64,000 nt of DNA from Armatimonadota bacterium (GTDB lineage: Bacteria > Sysuimicrobiota > Sysuimicrobiia > Sysuimicrobiales > Humicultoraceae), in the NCBI GenBank assembly GCA_031081585.1, contig JAVHLY010000009.1, positions 1 to 64,000 on the forward strand, read 5' to 3'. A program made the position numbers and the translations under genes. The notes beneath the pieces are model-generated. The model worked only from the letters and a program-made list of their open reading frames with translations. It made no database searches and was not told the origin of the DNA. This document shows, piece after piece, positions 7,904-16,809 of the stretch; position 1 is the first letter of the stretch; each line of letters starts with the position of its first letter.

Positions 7904-7915
7904 ACCGCCGCGGCG

Positions 7916-10321
7916 TCAGTCCGCCACGTAGACCACGCGCAGGATCTCGTCGATGGTGGAAACGCCGGAGAGGACCTTCTCCAGCCCGTCGTCGCGCAGC
8001 GTGCGCATCCCCTCGCGCACCGCCTGGGCCTTCAGCTCGGCGGCCGGCGCGCGGCGAACGATCAGCTCCCGCAGCGAGTCGGTCACCACCAGCAGCTCGA
8101 AGACGCCGATGCGCCCCTTGTACCCGGTGTGGCGGCAGGCCTCGCACCCGGCCCCGCGGTAGAGCGTCACCCCCTCGGCCGTGTCCAGGCCGAGGCGCTT
8201 GAGGGCGTCGGGGGGCGGGGAGTAGCCGGTCTTGCAGTCGGAGCAGATCTGCCGGGCCAGCCGCTGCGCCAGGATGGCGATCACCGAGGAGGAGACGAGG
8301 AAGGGCTCGATGCCCATGTCCACCAGGCGGCTCACCGCGCTGGCTGCGTCGTTGGTGTGAAGGGTGGAGAGGACCAGGTGGCCGGTGAGTGCGGCCTGCA
8401 CGGCGATCTCCGCCGTCTCCCGGTCACGGATCTCGCCCACCATGATGATGTCCGGGTCCTGCCGCAGGATGCTGCGCAGGCCGGTGGCGAAGGTGAGCCC
8501 GGCCTTGGGGTTCACCTGCACCTGGTTGATCCGCGGCAGCTGGTACTCCACCGGGTCCTCCACGGTGACGATGTTCTTCTCCAGCGTGTTCAGCGTGTTC
8601 AGCGTGCCGTAGAGCGTCGTCGACTTGCCGCTGCCGGTGGGGCCGGTGACCAGGATCATCCCGTAGGGCTTGTTCACCGCGGCCTCCCACTGGCTCAGCG
8701 TCTCGCTGTGGAAGCCCAGGTGGCTGAGCCCGATGAGCGGCGTGGATTGGTCGAGGATGCGCATCACCACCTTCTCCCCGTAGACCGTGGGCAGGGTGGA
8801 GACCCGCAGGTCGATGGCCCGCCCGGCGGTGCGCAGGTGGATGCGGCCGTCCTGGGGCTTGCGCCGCTCGGCGATGTCCATGTCGGCCATGATCTTCACG
8901 CGGGAGATCAGCGGCGACTTCAGGTTGAGCGGCGGCTTCATGACGTCGTGCAGCACGCCGTCGATGCGGTAGCGGACCAGCAGCCCACTGCGCTGGGGCT
9001 CGATGTGGATGTCGCTGGCCCGCTCGCGCACGGCGTCCTCGATGATCATGTTCACCAGCCGCACCACCGGGGCGTCCTCGACGAGGGCCTTGAGCTGCTC
9101 GACCGAGACATCCTCCTCCGCCCCCTCGGCCTCGGGGGTCTCCCGGAGGAGGTCCTCGGAGACGCTGCGCGCCGTGTCCACCTGGTAGACCCGGTTGATG
9201 GCGCCGAGCAGCTCCTCCTCGGTGGTGATCACCGGCTCGACCTCGTGCCCGGTGATGAGGCGGACGTCGTCGATGGCGATGACGTTGAGCGGGTCGATCA
9301 TCGCCAGGACCAGCCGCCCGTTCTGCCAGCCGATGGGGATGACCCGCAGGCGCAAGGCCAGCGTGTGGGGGAGGAGGCGGCTGGCCTCCTCGTCGATCTT
9401 GCTGTCGCGCAGGCTGACGTAGCGGTAGCCCCACTGCACCCCCAGGGCCATGGCCAGCTGCTGGTGGGTGAGGACCTTCATGTCCACCAGGACCTGGCCC
9501 AGCCGCTCCCCCGTGCGCTGGTGGATCTCCAGCGCCTGGCGCAGCTGCTCCGCCGTGACCAGCCCCAGCTGCAGGAGGGTCTCGCCCAGGGACTCGGTCT
9601 TGCGGCCGGGTAGTCGCTGGGTCCGGGCCACACCGTTCTTCCCCTGGACGTCCGGCTCCGCCGCCCGGCGCCCGCGCGTGGCGGTGCCGCTCGTCGGGGC
9701 GCTGCCGCCTGCCGGCGGTGCGTCCTCCGGAGCGGTCCCGGCGGCCGGGGGCGGGCCGGCGCCCTGGCCCGGTGGCTCCGCGGGAGCGGGGCGGGCCCGG
9801 CCCGGGGCGGCCGGCGGCGCCAGCGGCGGGGCGGGGGATGCCGCCCCCGCGCCGCTCGTGTCCGGAGCCATGGCCGGGCGCCGCGGCGCGGGCGGGGCCT
9901 CGGTCGGGGATCCCGGGGCCCCCGGCGGGCTGAGCAGCCGCGCCCGGATCTCAGGGTCGTCGGGGGCCAGCGTGGCCGCCTGCTCGTACGCCCGCAGCAC
10001 ATCGTCGGTCCGCCCGAGCCGCAGGTAGACGTCGGCCAGGGTGAGGAGGACGACCACCGCCTCCTGGGTGCTCCCGCGCTCGGTGTAGAGGGCCACCAGG
10101 TCTTCGTAGACCCAGGGCTCGTCCGCGACGAGCTCCAGGAGCCGCTTGTAGGCGGCGATGGCCTCGTCGGTGGGCCCGCGCTCGGCGAGGCGGCGGGCGT
10201 CGTGGTAGCGCAGGGCGGCCTCGAGGGTGAGGTCCTCGGGGGCGAGCCCCAACGCCGCTTTGTAGGCCTGCAACGTCTGGCCGTTCACCGGCTCCGGCTC
10301 TCCGTTCGGCTGTACCACCAC
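7916..10321 (-). CDS. pilB: Type IV pilus extension ATPase PilB (copy 1), with N-terminal TPR region
   Basis: An 801-residue GspE/PilB ATPase. The N-terminal ~150 residues are TPR-like (TDEAIAAYKRLLELV, then GRTDDVLRAYEQAATLAPDDP), followed by about 90 Pro/Ala residues. An MshEN domain (about 245-390) begins LGETLLQLGLVTAEQLRQAL and is the module that binds c-di-GMP in some homologues. The ATPase core has Walker A GPTGSGKST (about residue 560), the Asp box VTVEDPVEYQ, Walker B IIMVGEIRD, the His box STLHTNDA, and a zinc tetracysteine motif (CSDC and CEAC). It powers pilus extension at the inner membrane. It is the only motor gene on the minus strand; a second PilB lies at 13052. Confidence 0.93.
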   Translation of the reverse strand: MVVQPNGEPEPVNGQTLQAYKAALGLAPEDLTLEAALRYHDARRLAERGPTDEAIAAYKRLLELVADEPWVYEDLVALYTERGSTQEAVVVLLTLADVYLRLGRTDDVLRAYEQAATLAPDDPEIRARLLSPPGAPGSPTEAPPAPRRPAMAPDTSGAGAASPAPPLAPPAAPGRARPAPAEPPGQGAGPPPAAGTAPEDAPPAGGSAPTSGTATRGRRAAEPDVQGKNGVARTQRLPGRKTESLGETLLQLGLVTAEQLRQALEIHQRTGERLGQVLVDMKVLTHQQLAMALGVQWGYRYVSLRDSKIDEEASRLLPHTLALRLRVIPIGWQNGRLVLAMIDPLNVIAIDDVRLITGHEVEPVITTEEELLGAINRVYQVDTARSVSEDLLRETPEAEGAEEDVSVEQLKALVEDAPVVRLVNMIIEDAVRERASDIHIEPQRSGLLVRYRIDGVLHDVMKPPLNLKSPLISRVKIMADMDIAERRKPQDGRIHLRTAGRAIDLRVSTLPTVYGEKVVMRILDQSTPLIGLSHLGFHSETLSQWEAAVNKPYGMILVTGPTGSGKSTTLYGTLNTLNTLEKNIVTVEDPVEYQLPRINQVQVNPKAGLTFATGLRSILRQDPDIIMVGEIRDRETAEIAVQAALTGHLVLSTLHTNDAASAVSRLVDMGIEPFLVSSSVIAILAQRLARQICSDCKTGYSPPPDALKRLGLDTAEGVTLYRGAGCEACRHTGYKGRIGVFELLVVTDSLRELIVRRAPAAELKAQAVREGMRTLRDDGLEKVLSGVSTIDEILRVVYVAD

Positions 10322-10672
10322 TACATGCCCGTCCCTCGCCGAATCGAGACAGGTTTCCTGCGGCCCGTGCCGGGGCCGGTCCCCCCCGCCGCTTGCGCGA
10401 CAGGGAACGGCGCGTCACGACTACGCCCTGAAGCTCCTGGGCATATCCAGACGTGCTACACGAAGCTTTGGCCGCACTCTGCCATAACTTTGGCGCGGCT
10501 CCGTGTCTGCTCCCCGGGGGCCGGCAGGGGCCGTGCGACGCCGCAGCGGCCCCTTGAGTCGACCGGGGGAGGGCGGCAGGGCCGGCGCGAGGCAGGGGAC
10601 GGGCGACGCTACGCCAGCGTGACCGGAGACGAGGAGATTGAGGACCGCGGCACGGCCGGGCTGGGGGACGTG
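10322..10672. other. Intergenic region between divergent pilB and dnaB-like genes
   Basis: 351 bases without a convincing gene. An AT-richer patch at 10441-10500 (GCATATCC, CCATAACTTTGG) could hold divergent promoters, but I find no paired -35/-10 boxes and no GTCTA-N14-GGGTAT site on either strand. Confidence 0.5.
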
Positions 10673-12298
10673 ATGGAGTACCACCGCATCGAGACCGCTC
10701 TCCTGAGCGGGCTGATCCGGGACCGGCAGCTCTACGTCCTGGCGCTCAATCAGGGGTTCCACGCCGACCAGCTCAGCCACTCCGCCGGCAAACGTCTGCT
10801 GAAGGCGGTGGCCGAGCTCTACGGCGCGGGGCGCCCGGTGGACGACCTGACGGTGCGCGCCTACCTGGAGGACCAGGGCCTCTACTCCGAGGACATGGCG
10901 CGCTACCTGGCCACGGTGCTGGCCCAGCGCCCGCCCACCGCCGGCCAGCTGGTGGCTTACCTGGAGATCCTGCGGGCGCGGGAGAGCCGGGAGCTGCTGC
11001 TGCGGCTCCACGAAGAGCTCGGCGCCTTCATCCACCGGGGCAGCGACGCCCACCAGGACATCGTCGCCTTCACCACCGAGGCCATCCGCCAGCTCCTGGA
11101 CATCCAGAAGCGCCGGCTGCGCCGCCAGGTCCTGCCGGTAGCGGAGGCGGTCGGCAGCCTCGTCGACGACGCCGAGCGCCGCGGAGGCGGGCAGCTCGGC
11201 TACTCCATCTACCCCTTCGAGCGGCTCAACGCCCTCCTCTCCGGGCTGCGCAAGGGGTTCTACTACGGTCTGGCCGGCGCGCCGCGCCGCGGCAAGACCA
11301 ACTTCGCTCTGGAGCTGGCTACCTACGTCGCCGCCAACCACCGCGTGCCGGTCCTCTACTACACCTGGGAGCAGACCCGCCGGGTGCTGGCGGCCCGGCT
11401 GCTGGCCCGGGAGGTGGGGATCAACCCCACCCTCATCCTCTCGGGCGTCGACCCCGCGGGCCGCTCGCTGGCCTCGCGCCTGCGCGAGGCCCAGACGATG
11501 GTGAGCGCCTACGCCCCCTTCCTCTTCGTGGTCGAGGCGGGGCGGCGGGAGACCCTGGACCGCATCCGCGCCCACGCCTACAACCTCATGCAGGAGTTCG
11601 AGACGAACGAGGTGGTGATCTTCTTCGACTACCTGCAGAAGATCCCCACGCGGGAGTACGTCGACGACCCGCGGGCGCGCACCGACGCCATCTCCACCGC
11701 GCTGGCGGAGATGAGCCTGGAGCTCAACTGCCCCATCTTCGCCATCTCCCCCCTGGACAAGGAGGGGTGCCGGCTGGACGAGAAGCCGGCGGACGAGAGC
11801 CAGGAGACCGACCTCTACCACCGCCCCACCATGCACCACAGCATGGGGTCGGGGGACCTGGAGTACGACCTGGACGTGGCCATGGTCCTGGCCAAGGACT
11901 GGAAGGCCACCCACGACCTCCACCAGCTCCTGGAGTCGAAGGCGCGCGCGGAGGGGTTGGACCCGCAGGCGATGCCGCGGGTGGACATCGTCAACCTCTT
12001 CGTGGACAAGAACCGGGACGCGCCCGAGGCGGCCAGCTACATCGTGCAGTACGCCTTCTTCGTCACGCTGAACAAGTTCATCGAGCTGGACTACAAGCTG
12101 GAGAAGGAGTACCGGCCCGACTTCCACGGCTTCACGAAGATCCAGGACATCTACGGCTACCTGCGACAGCAGGGGTACATCCCCACCCGCGAACCGGGGA
12201 CGCCGGCGCCGGCGCTGGCGTCCCTGGGCGGGGTCGCCGTCCCGAGGGCGGCCAGCGGTGGCGGACCGGGCGCTGCCAGCGCCGCGTCCATCGGCTGA
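10673..12298 (+). CDS. DnaB-like RecA-fold ATPase in the pilus locus
   Basis: A 541-residue protein built like replicative helicase DnaB: an N-terminal helical domain (residues ~5-90, ending YLATVLAQRP) and a RecA-like core. Its P-loop is GAPRRGKT (about 202-209), replacing the usual G-x-PSMGKT, and a DnaB-like Walker B reads EVVIFFDYLQK (about 313). Past the core it keeps a DnaB-like order but has an insertion rich in Lys/Asp (about 360-400) and an unfamiliar C-terminal extension (EYRPDFHGFTKIQDIYGYLRQQ). I chose ATG 10673 with GGGGGA upstream; GTG 10619 is possible. It is probably not the main replicative helicase. Substrate unknown. Confidence 0.7.
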   Translation: MEYHRIETALLSGLIRDRQLYVLALNQGFHADQLSHSAGKRLLKAVAELYGAGRPVDDLTVRAYLEDQGLYSEDMARYLATVLAQRPPTAGQLVAYLEILRARESRELLLRLHEELGAFIHRGSDAHQDIVAFTTEAIRQLLDIQKRRLRRQVLPVAEAVGSLVDDAERRGGGQLGYSIYPFERLNALLSGLRKGFYYGLAGAPRRGKTNFALELATYVAANHRVPVLYYTWEQTRRVLAARLLAREVGINPTLILSGVDPAGRSLASRLREAQTMVSAYAPFLFVVEAGRRETLDRIRAHAYNLMQEFETNEVVIFFDYLQKIPTREYVDDPRARTDAISTALAEMSLELNCPIFAISPLDKEGCRLDEKPADESQETDLYHRPTMHHSMGSGDLEYDLDVAMVLAKDWKATHDLHQLLESKARAEGLDPQAMPRVDIVNLFVDKNRDAPEAASYIVQYAFFVTLNKFIELDYKLEKEYRPDFHGFTKIQDIYGYLRQQGYIPTREPGTPAPALASLGGVAVPRAASGGGPGAASAASIG

Positions 12299-12342
12299 GC
12301 GGCGCACCGGCGAGGCGACGCATGTCGGAGGAGGAACGCGTG

Positions 12343-12696
12343 ATGATCGTCGACCGGCGAGTGCCGATCTATCCCATCCGCACCGTGGCCCAGCTCACGG
12401 GCGTGAACCCGCGGCGCATCCGGGCCTGGGAGGAGCAGTACCACCTGATCGCCCCCGCACGCACCGGGGGCGGGCACCGGCTCTTCTCCGAGGAGGACGT
12501 GGAGCGCATCCGCTGGATCAAGGCGATGGTGGACCGGGGGATGAGCCTCAAGGGCATCCAGCGACTCCAGGCCCAGGCCCAGGCGGAGGTGGCGACGGAC
12601 GGCCGGGGCACCGAGCCGGCCAGCGGGGCCCCCGGGACAGTCGGGGCCGGGACGGGGGCTCCCCGGGTGACCGCCCGGCGCACGGGACAGGGGTAG
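12343..12696 (+). CDS. MerR-family transcriptional regulator
   Basis: A 117-residue protein with a winged helix-turn-helix (IRTVAQLTGVNPRRIRAWEEQ), the HRLFSEEDVERIRWIK wing and a short helix ending in GMSLKGIQRL. These are MerR/HspR-type features. No sensory domain follows; the last ~45 residues are low-complexity. ATG 12343 is preferred because GGAGGAGG lies eight bases upstream; that same purine run falls after the in-frame ATG 12322, arguing against the longer form. It sits between the DnaB-like gene and the second pilB and may regulate one of them. Confidence 0.8.
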   Translation: MIVDRRVPIYPIRTVAQLTGVNPRRIRAWEEQYHLIAPARTGGGHRLFSEEDVERIRWIKAMVDRGMSLKGIQRLQAQAQAEVATDGRGTEPASGAPGTVGAGTGAPRVTARRTGQG

Positions 12697-12760
12697 CGGG
12701 CCCCGCCAGGACGATGGGCCGCCCGCCAGCGCGGCGCGGCCGGAAGATGAGGTGACGGGC

Positions 12761-13027
12761 ATGGCCAAGGTCGTGACGTTCAACATCATGGTGCGGGATG
12801 CGGTGGGCAACGTCTCCGTCACGGGGGCGACGGGCGCCATCGACGAGCCGCCGATCATCGAGCGGGTCGTGGTGGACCCGCCGGTGGTCCCCTCGGGCGG
12901 GGAGGCCCGCGTGACGGTCATCGCGCGCGACCCGGAGAACGACGTGCTGACCTTCGAGGTCCTGGCCAGCGAGGGGACCATCGAGCCGACCTCGGAGCCG
13001 AACGTCTTCATCTGGCGCGCCCCCTGA
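12761..13027 (+). CDS. N-terminal part of an Ig-like/PKD-type domain, ended by an in-frame TGA
   Basis: An 88-residue product starting at ATG 12761 (GAGGTG six bases upstream). The segment PPVVPSGGEARVTVIARDPENDVLTF reads as the first half of a bacterial Ig-like or PKD domain. It stops at TGA 13025-13027 just after the strand VFIWRAP. The same frame then resumes, with no other stop, in the 13052 gene. That gene begins ADLNITVRDRFGQSASQRVVV, the missing last strands of the same domain. Either the TGA is a recent mutation or read-through occurs, or the two products are made separately. No signal peptide is visible. Confidence 0.55.
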   Translation: MAKVVTFNIMVRDAVGNVSVTGATGAIDEPPIIERVVVDPPVVPSGGEARVTVIARDPENDVLTFEVLASEGTIEPTSEPNVFIWRAP

Positions 13028-13051
13028 GACCACCCCCGGTCCCGGGAGACC

Positions 13052-14944
13052 ATGGCGGACCTCAACATCACCGTGCGGGACCGCTTCGGCCAGAGCGCGT
13101 CCCAGCGCGTGGTGGTCGAGGTCCACGGACGACGCCCGGCCGGCCGGGGGCGGGCGGAAGCCGCCGCAGGGGCGCCCCCGGCCCCGGCGGTCCCGGCCGA
13201 CCGCCCGGCGCCGACCCCCTATACTAGGGGCACAGCCCAGAGCGGGGGAGGCCGGGTGCAGCAGACCCGCCGGCGCGTCTTCATCGGCCAGGTCCTCGTG
13301 GAAGCGGGCCTCATCACGCCCAGCCAGCTCGACCGGGCCCTGGAGGAGCAGCGGCGCTCCGGCGAGCGGCTGGGCAAGGTCATCATTGACCTGGGCTGGG
13401 CCAGCCCCTACGACATCGCCCAGGCGCTCTCGCGCCAGCTGGGGCTGGAGTTCGTCAGCCTGGCCGACACCCTCCTCGACGAGCAGACCCTCAGCCGCAT
13501 CCCCGAGCACCTGGCCCGCCGCCACAGCGTCATCCCCGTCCGGGAGGAGAACGGCACGCTGGTCCTGGGGATGGTCGACCCCCTGGACATCGTCGCCATC
13601 GACGACCTGCGCCGCTTCACCGGGCTGGACATCCAGCCGGCGGTCATCACGCCGGAGGACTTCCAGCGGGCTATCACCCAGTACCCGGCGCTGGGGGGCG
13701 CGGTGGACCAGATGCTGGCCGAGATCCGGCCGGCCGAGGGCGAGCCCGAGGAGACCGCCGACCGGCTGCGGGCGGTGGCCGAGGACGCCCCCATCGTCCG
13801 CCTGGCCAACCTCATCATCGTCCAGGCCATCCGCCAGGGGGCCAGCGACATCCACGTGGAGCCGCAGGAGACCCGGGTGCGCATCCGCTACCGCATCGAC
13901 GGCGCCCTCTACCCGGTGATGACGCCGCCCAAGCACATCCAGGCGGCGCTGGTCTCCCGCTTCAAGATCATGGCGAACATGAACATCGCCGAGCGCCGCC
14001 TGCCCCAGGACGGGCGCATCGAGATGAAGGTCGACAACAAGGACATCGACCTGCGCGTCTCCACCATCCCCACGGTATGGGGGGAGAAGGTGGTCATGCG
14101 CATCCTGGACAAGAGCGGGGCCTTCGTCGGCATCGAGAAGCTGGGGCTGCTCCCCGAGGACCACCGCCGGTTCGAGGCCATCATCAGCAAGCCCTACGGC
14201 ATCATTCTCATCACCGGTCCCACCGGCAGCGGCAAGACCACGACGCTCTATGCCATCCTCAACCGTCTCAACCGCACCGAGGTGAACATCACGACCATCG
14301 AGGATCCGGTGGAGTACCAGCTGCCGGGCATCGCCCAGGTGCAGATCAACCCCAAGGCGGGGCTGACCTTCGCCAGCGGCCTGCGCGCCTTCCTGCGCCA
14401 GGACCCCGACATCATCATGGTGGGCGAGATCCGCGACGAGGAGACCGCCCGCATCGCCATCCACGCGGCGCTGACGGGGCACCTGGTGCTCTCCACCATC
14501 CACACCAACGACGCCCCCGGCGCGCTGCCGCGCCTCATCGACATGGGGATCGAGCCCTTCCTGGTCTCCTCCTCGGTGGTGGGGGTGATCGCCCAGCGGC
14601 TGGTGCGCGTACTCTGCCAGCGCTGCAAGGCGCCCTACGACCCCAAGCCCGAGCTGGTCCGCCGCGTCGGGCTCGACCCCGACGGCGGGGCGACCTTCTA
14701 CAAGCCGGTGGGGTGCGAGTTCTGCAACCACATCGGGTACAAGGGGCGCACGGGCATCTTCGAGATCATGCCCGTGGACGAGAGCATCAAGGGGCTGCTG
14801 GTGAAACACGCCCCCAGCAGCCAGATCAAGGAGGTGGCCGTGGCCGCCGGGATGCGTACGCTGCAGCAGGACGGCGTGGCCAAGGTCCTGAGCGGCATCA
14901 CCTCCCTGGAGGAGGTCCTCCGGGTGGTCTTCGTGGAGGACTAG
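13052..14944 (+). CDS. pilB: Type IV pilus extension ATPase PilB (copy 2)
   Basis: A second GspE/PilB ATPase, 630 residues from ATG 13052, which has GGGAG close upstream. Residues 1-28 are the end of an Ig-like domain and 29-68 a Pro/Ala linker; the PilB homology (RRRVFIGQVLVEAGLITPSQL, MshEN domain) begins only at residue ~74. A GTG at 13256 preceded by GGGGGAGG, with a TATACT box upstream, is therefore a credible true start. The core has Walker A GPTGSGKTTT, VTTIEDPVEYQ-type Asp box, Walker B IIMVGEIRD, STIHTNDA and a zinc site (CQRC, CEFC). pilT and pilC follow, so this copy heads the classical BTC motor set. Confidence 0.92.
   Translation: MADLNITVRDRFGQSASQRVVVEVHGRRPAGRGRAEAAAGAPPAPAVPADRPAPTPYTRGTAQSGGGRVQQTRRRVFIGQVLVEAGLITPSQLDRALEEQRRSGERLGKVIIDLGWASPYDIAQALSRQLGLEFVSLADTLLDEQTLSRIPEHLARRHSVIPVREENGTLVLGMVDPLDIVAIDDLRRFTGLDIQPAVITPEDFQRAITQYPALGGAVDQMLAEIRPAEGEPEETADRLRAVAEDAPIVRLANLIIVQAIRQGASDIHVEPQETRVRIRYRIDGALYPVMTPPKHIQAALVSRFKIMANMNIAERRLPQDGRIEMKVDNKDIDLRVSTIPTVWGEKVVMRILDKSGAFVGIEKLGLLPEDHRRFEAIISKPYGIILITGPTGSGKTTTLYAILNRLNRTEVNITTIEDPVEYQLPGIAQVQINPKAGLTFASGLRAFLRQDPDIIMVGEIRDEETARIAIHAALTGHLVLSTIHTNDAPGALPRLIDMGIEPFLVSSSVVGVIAQRLVRVLCQRCKAPYDPKPELVRRVGLDPDGGATFYKPVGCEFCNHIGYKGRTGIFEIMPVDESIKGLLVKHAPSSQIKEVAVAAGMRTLQQDGVAKVLSGITSLEEVLRVVFVED
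13220..13225 (+). promoter_or_regulatory. TATACT -10-like box inside the annotated 5' end of pilB copy 2
   Basis: TATACT is a near-consensus -10 hexamer and stands out in this GC-rich DNA. No good -35 box lies 17 bases upstream (CCGACC). A transcript from here would start near 13232 and reach GGGGGAGG and GTG 13256 within about 25 bases. Confidence 0.4.
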
Positions 14945-15043
14945 CGTCGCGGCCCGGCCGCAACCGGGCGGCTGGCCGCCCAACCCGTCCGGGCCGCTCG
15001 GGGCTCGGACGGAGGCGCGGGGCGGCGGTGGAGGCGAGCGGAC

Positions 15044-16240
15044 ATGCACATCGACGACCTGCTCCGCGAGGTGGTCGAGGCCAACGGCTCCGACCTGCAC
15101 CTGACCGCCGGCATCAAGCCGACGATGCGGGTGTGGGGCAAGCTGCGGCCGATGGAGCACTACGAGGTGCTGACGCCGGAGGACACCTTCCAGCTCGGCT
15201 ACAGCATGCTCAACACCTTCCAGAAGCAGAAGTTCGAGAAGTTCTGGGAGCTGGACCTCTCCTACGGCGTCCCGGGGCTGGGGCGCTTCCGGGTGAACAT
15301 CTACCGGCAGCGGGGGGCGGTGGGCATCGCCGCCCGCGTCATCCCCATGACCATCCCCAGTGTCGAGCAGCTCAACCTGCCGCCCATCCTCAAGGAGCTG
15401 ACCCGCAAGCCGCGGGGGTTGGTGCTGGTGACCGGGCCCACCGGGCACGGCAAGTCCACCACGCTGGCGGCCATGATCGACTTCATCAACTCCGAGCGGG
15501 CCGTCCACATCGTCACGGTGGAGGACCCCATCGAGTACCTGCACACGCACAAGAAGTCCATCGTCAACCAGCGCGAGCTGGGCTTCGACACCCAGTCCTT
15601 TCCCAACGCCCTGCGGGCGGTCCTGCGCGAGGACCCCAACGTCGTCCTCATCGGCGAGATGCGCGACCTGGAGACCATCAGCGCCGCGCTGACCATCGCC
15701 GAGACCGGGCATTTGGTCTTCGCCACGCTGCACACGGCCACCGCCGGGCAGTCCATCGACCGCATCATCGACGTCTTCCCGCCCTACCAGCAGCAGCAGA
15801 TCCGCATCCAGCTGGCCATGGTCATCGAGGCGGTCATCTCCCAGCAGCTCCTGCCCAACGCCCGCTACAACCCTGCCGGCGGCGGGCGGCGCACCCCGGC
15901 CCGCTCCCGCCTGGGGAGTGCGTCGGGCAGCGCGTGGCCCTCGCTGGAGGAGATCGGCCGCGTGCCCGCCGTGGAGGTGATGATCGCCACCCCGGCCATC
16001 CGGAACCTCATCCGCGAGGCCAAGGCCCACCAGATCGAGACGGCCATCCAGACGGGGAGCCAGTACGGGATGCAGACCATGGACCAGTCGCTGCGGGACC
16101 TCTACCTGCGCAAGCTCATCACCTACGAGGACGCCATGGGGCGGGCCATCCACCCCGAGGAGCTGCGCAAGATGATCGCCGAGGCCGGCGGCGACGTCCC
16201 CGAGTACACGATCCGCGCCTCGAGCCCGGCCCGGCGGTAG
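15044..16240 (+). CDS. pilT: Type IV pilus retraction ATPase PilT
   Basis: A 398-residue PilT with the N-terminal PAS-like region (GSDLHLTAGIKPTMRVWG) and Walker A GPTGHGKSTT (about 129-138; His replaces the usual Ser/Gly). It also has the Asp box VTVEDPIEY, Walker B VVLIGEMRD, a His-box TLHTATA and the PilT-specific AIRNLIREAKAHQIETAIQTG region. Between QQLLP and RVPAVEVM (about residues 270-305) it carries some 30 extra Gly/Arg/Ser-rich residues absent from typical PilT. It disassembles pili at the inner membrane, giving twitching and DNA uptake. It follows pilB copy 2 after 99 bases. Confidence 0.93.
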   Translation: MHIDDLLREVVEANGSDLHLTAGIKPTMRVWGKLRPMEHYEVLTPEDTFQLGYSMLNTFQKQKFEKFWELDLSYGVPGLGRFRVNIYRQRGAVGIAARVIPMTIPSVEQLNLPPILKELTRKPRGLVLVTGPTGHGKSTTLAAMIDFINSERAVHIVTVEDPIEYLHTHKKSIVNQRELGFDTQSFPNALRAVLREDPNVVLIGEMRDLETISAALTIAETGHLVFATLHTATAGQSIDRIIDVFPPYQQQQIRIQLAMVIEAVISQQLLPNARYNPAGGGRRTPARSRLGSASGSAWPSLEEIGRVPAVEVMIATPAIRNLIREAKAHQIETAIQTGSQYGMQTMDQSLRDLYLRKLITYEDAMGRAIHPEELRKMIAEAGGDVPEYTIRASSPARR

Positions 16241-16399
16241 GCCCGCCGCGGTCGCGGCCGGCGCCGTCCCGACCGGCGCGACCCGGCCGGTGCCACCCGA
16301 GGGGCGCCATCCGACCGGCGCCATCCAGGGCCCCGCCACCGGCGTGTCCCCCTGGAAACCGGCATCGATCTTCCGATAGGGTGAGGGGAGAGGCGAGGC

Positions 16400-16805
16400 A
16401 TGGCGCTCCCGGTCGCGCAGCGGCGGTTCACCTGGGAGGAGGTCCTGCGGATGACGCAGGCCGGCATCCTCCACGAGGACGACCGCCTGGAGCTGGTGCA
16501 GGGGCACCTGGTCGAGATGCCGCCCATCGGGGAGAGACACGCCCACCCCGATGGCAGAGGGGAGGCCAGATGGCTCTCCCGCTGACCCCCGGGCCGGCGT
16601 GCCCGAGGTGTGGATCGTCGACGTTCCCCACCGCCGGGTCGAGGTCTACCGGGCCCCGCGGGAGGGCAGGTACCACGAGGTCGACCACGCCACTCCCGGG
16701 ACGGTCCTGGTCCCCGGCGCCCTGCCCGACCTGCGCCTCCCCGTGGAGGAGGTCTTCGACGGGCCTCCCGGGGGCAGAGAGACTGGCGAGACCCACGTGA
16801 GGTGA
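16400..16805 (+). pseudogene. Remnant of a Uma2-family (DUF820) endonuclease gene
   Basis: The first frame gives the Uma2 N-terminus (RRFTWEEVLRMTQAGILHED, then LVQGHLVEMPPIGERH) and stops at 16585. A second frame, open from 16551, gives the Uma2 C-terminus (PEVWIVDVPHRRVEVYR, then LVPGALPDLRLPVEEVF). The central ~80-90 residues, which carry the PD-(D/E)XK catalytic core, are missing and the frame is shifted. The gene is therefore dead. It sits between pilT and pilC, where it must have been inserted and then decayed. Confidence 0.8.
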
Positions 16806-16809
16806 CCTC

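Noticed and set aside
7880-7905. GTCTAG followed 14 bases later by GGTTCA, resembling the pilus promoter motif
   Set aside because: The -10 half does not match GGGTAT and the next plus-strand gene is more than 2.7 kb away behind a minus-strand gene.
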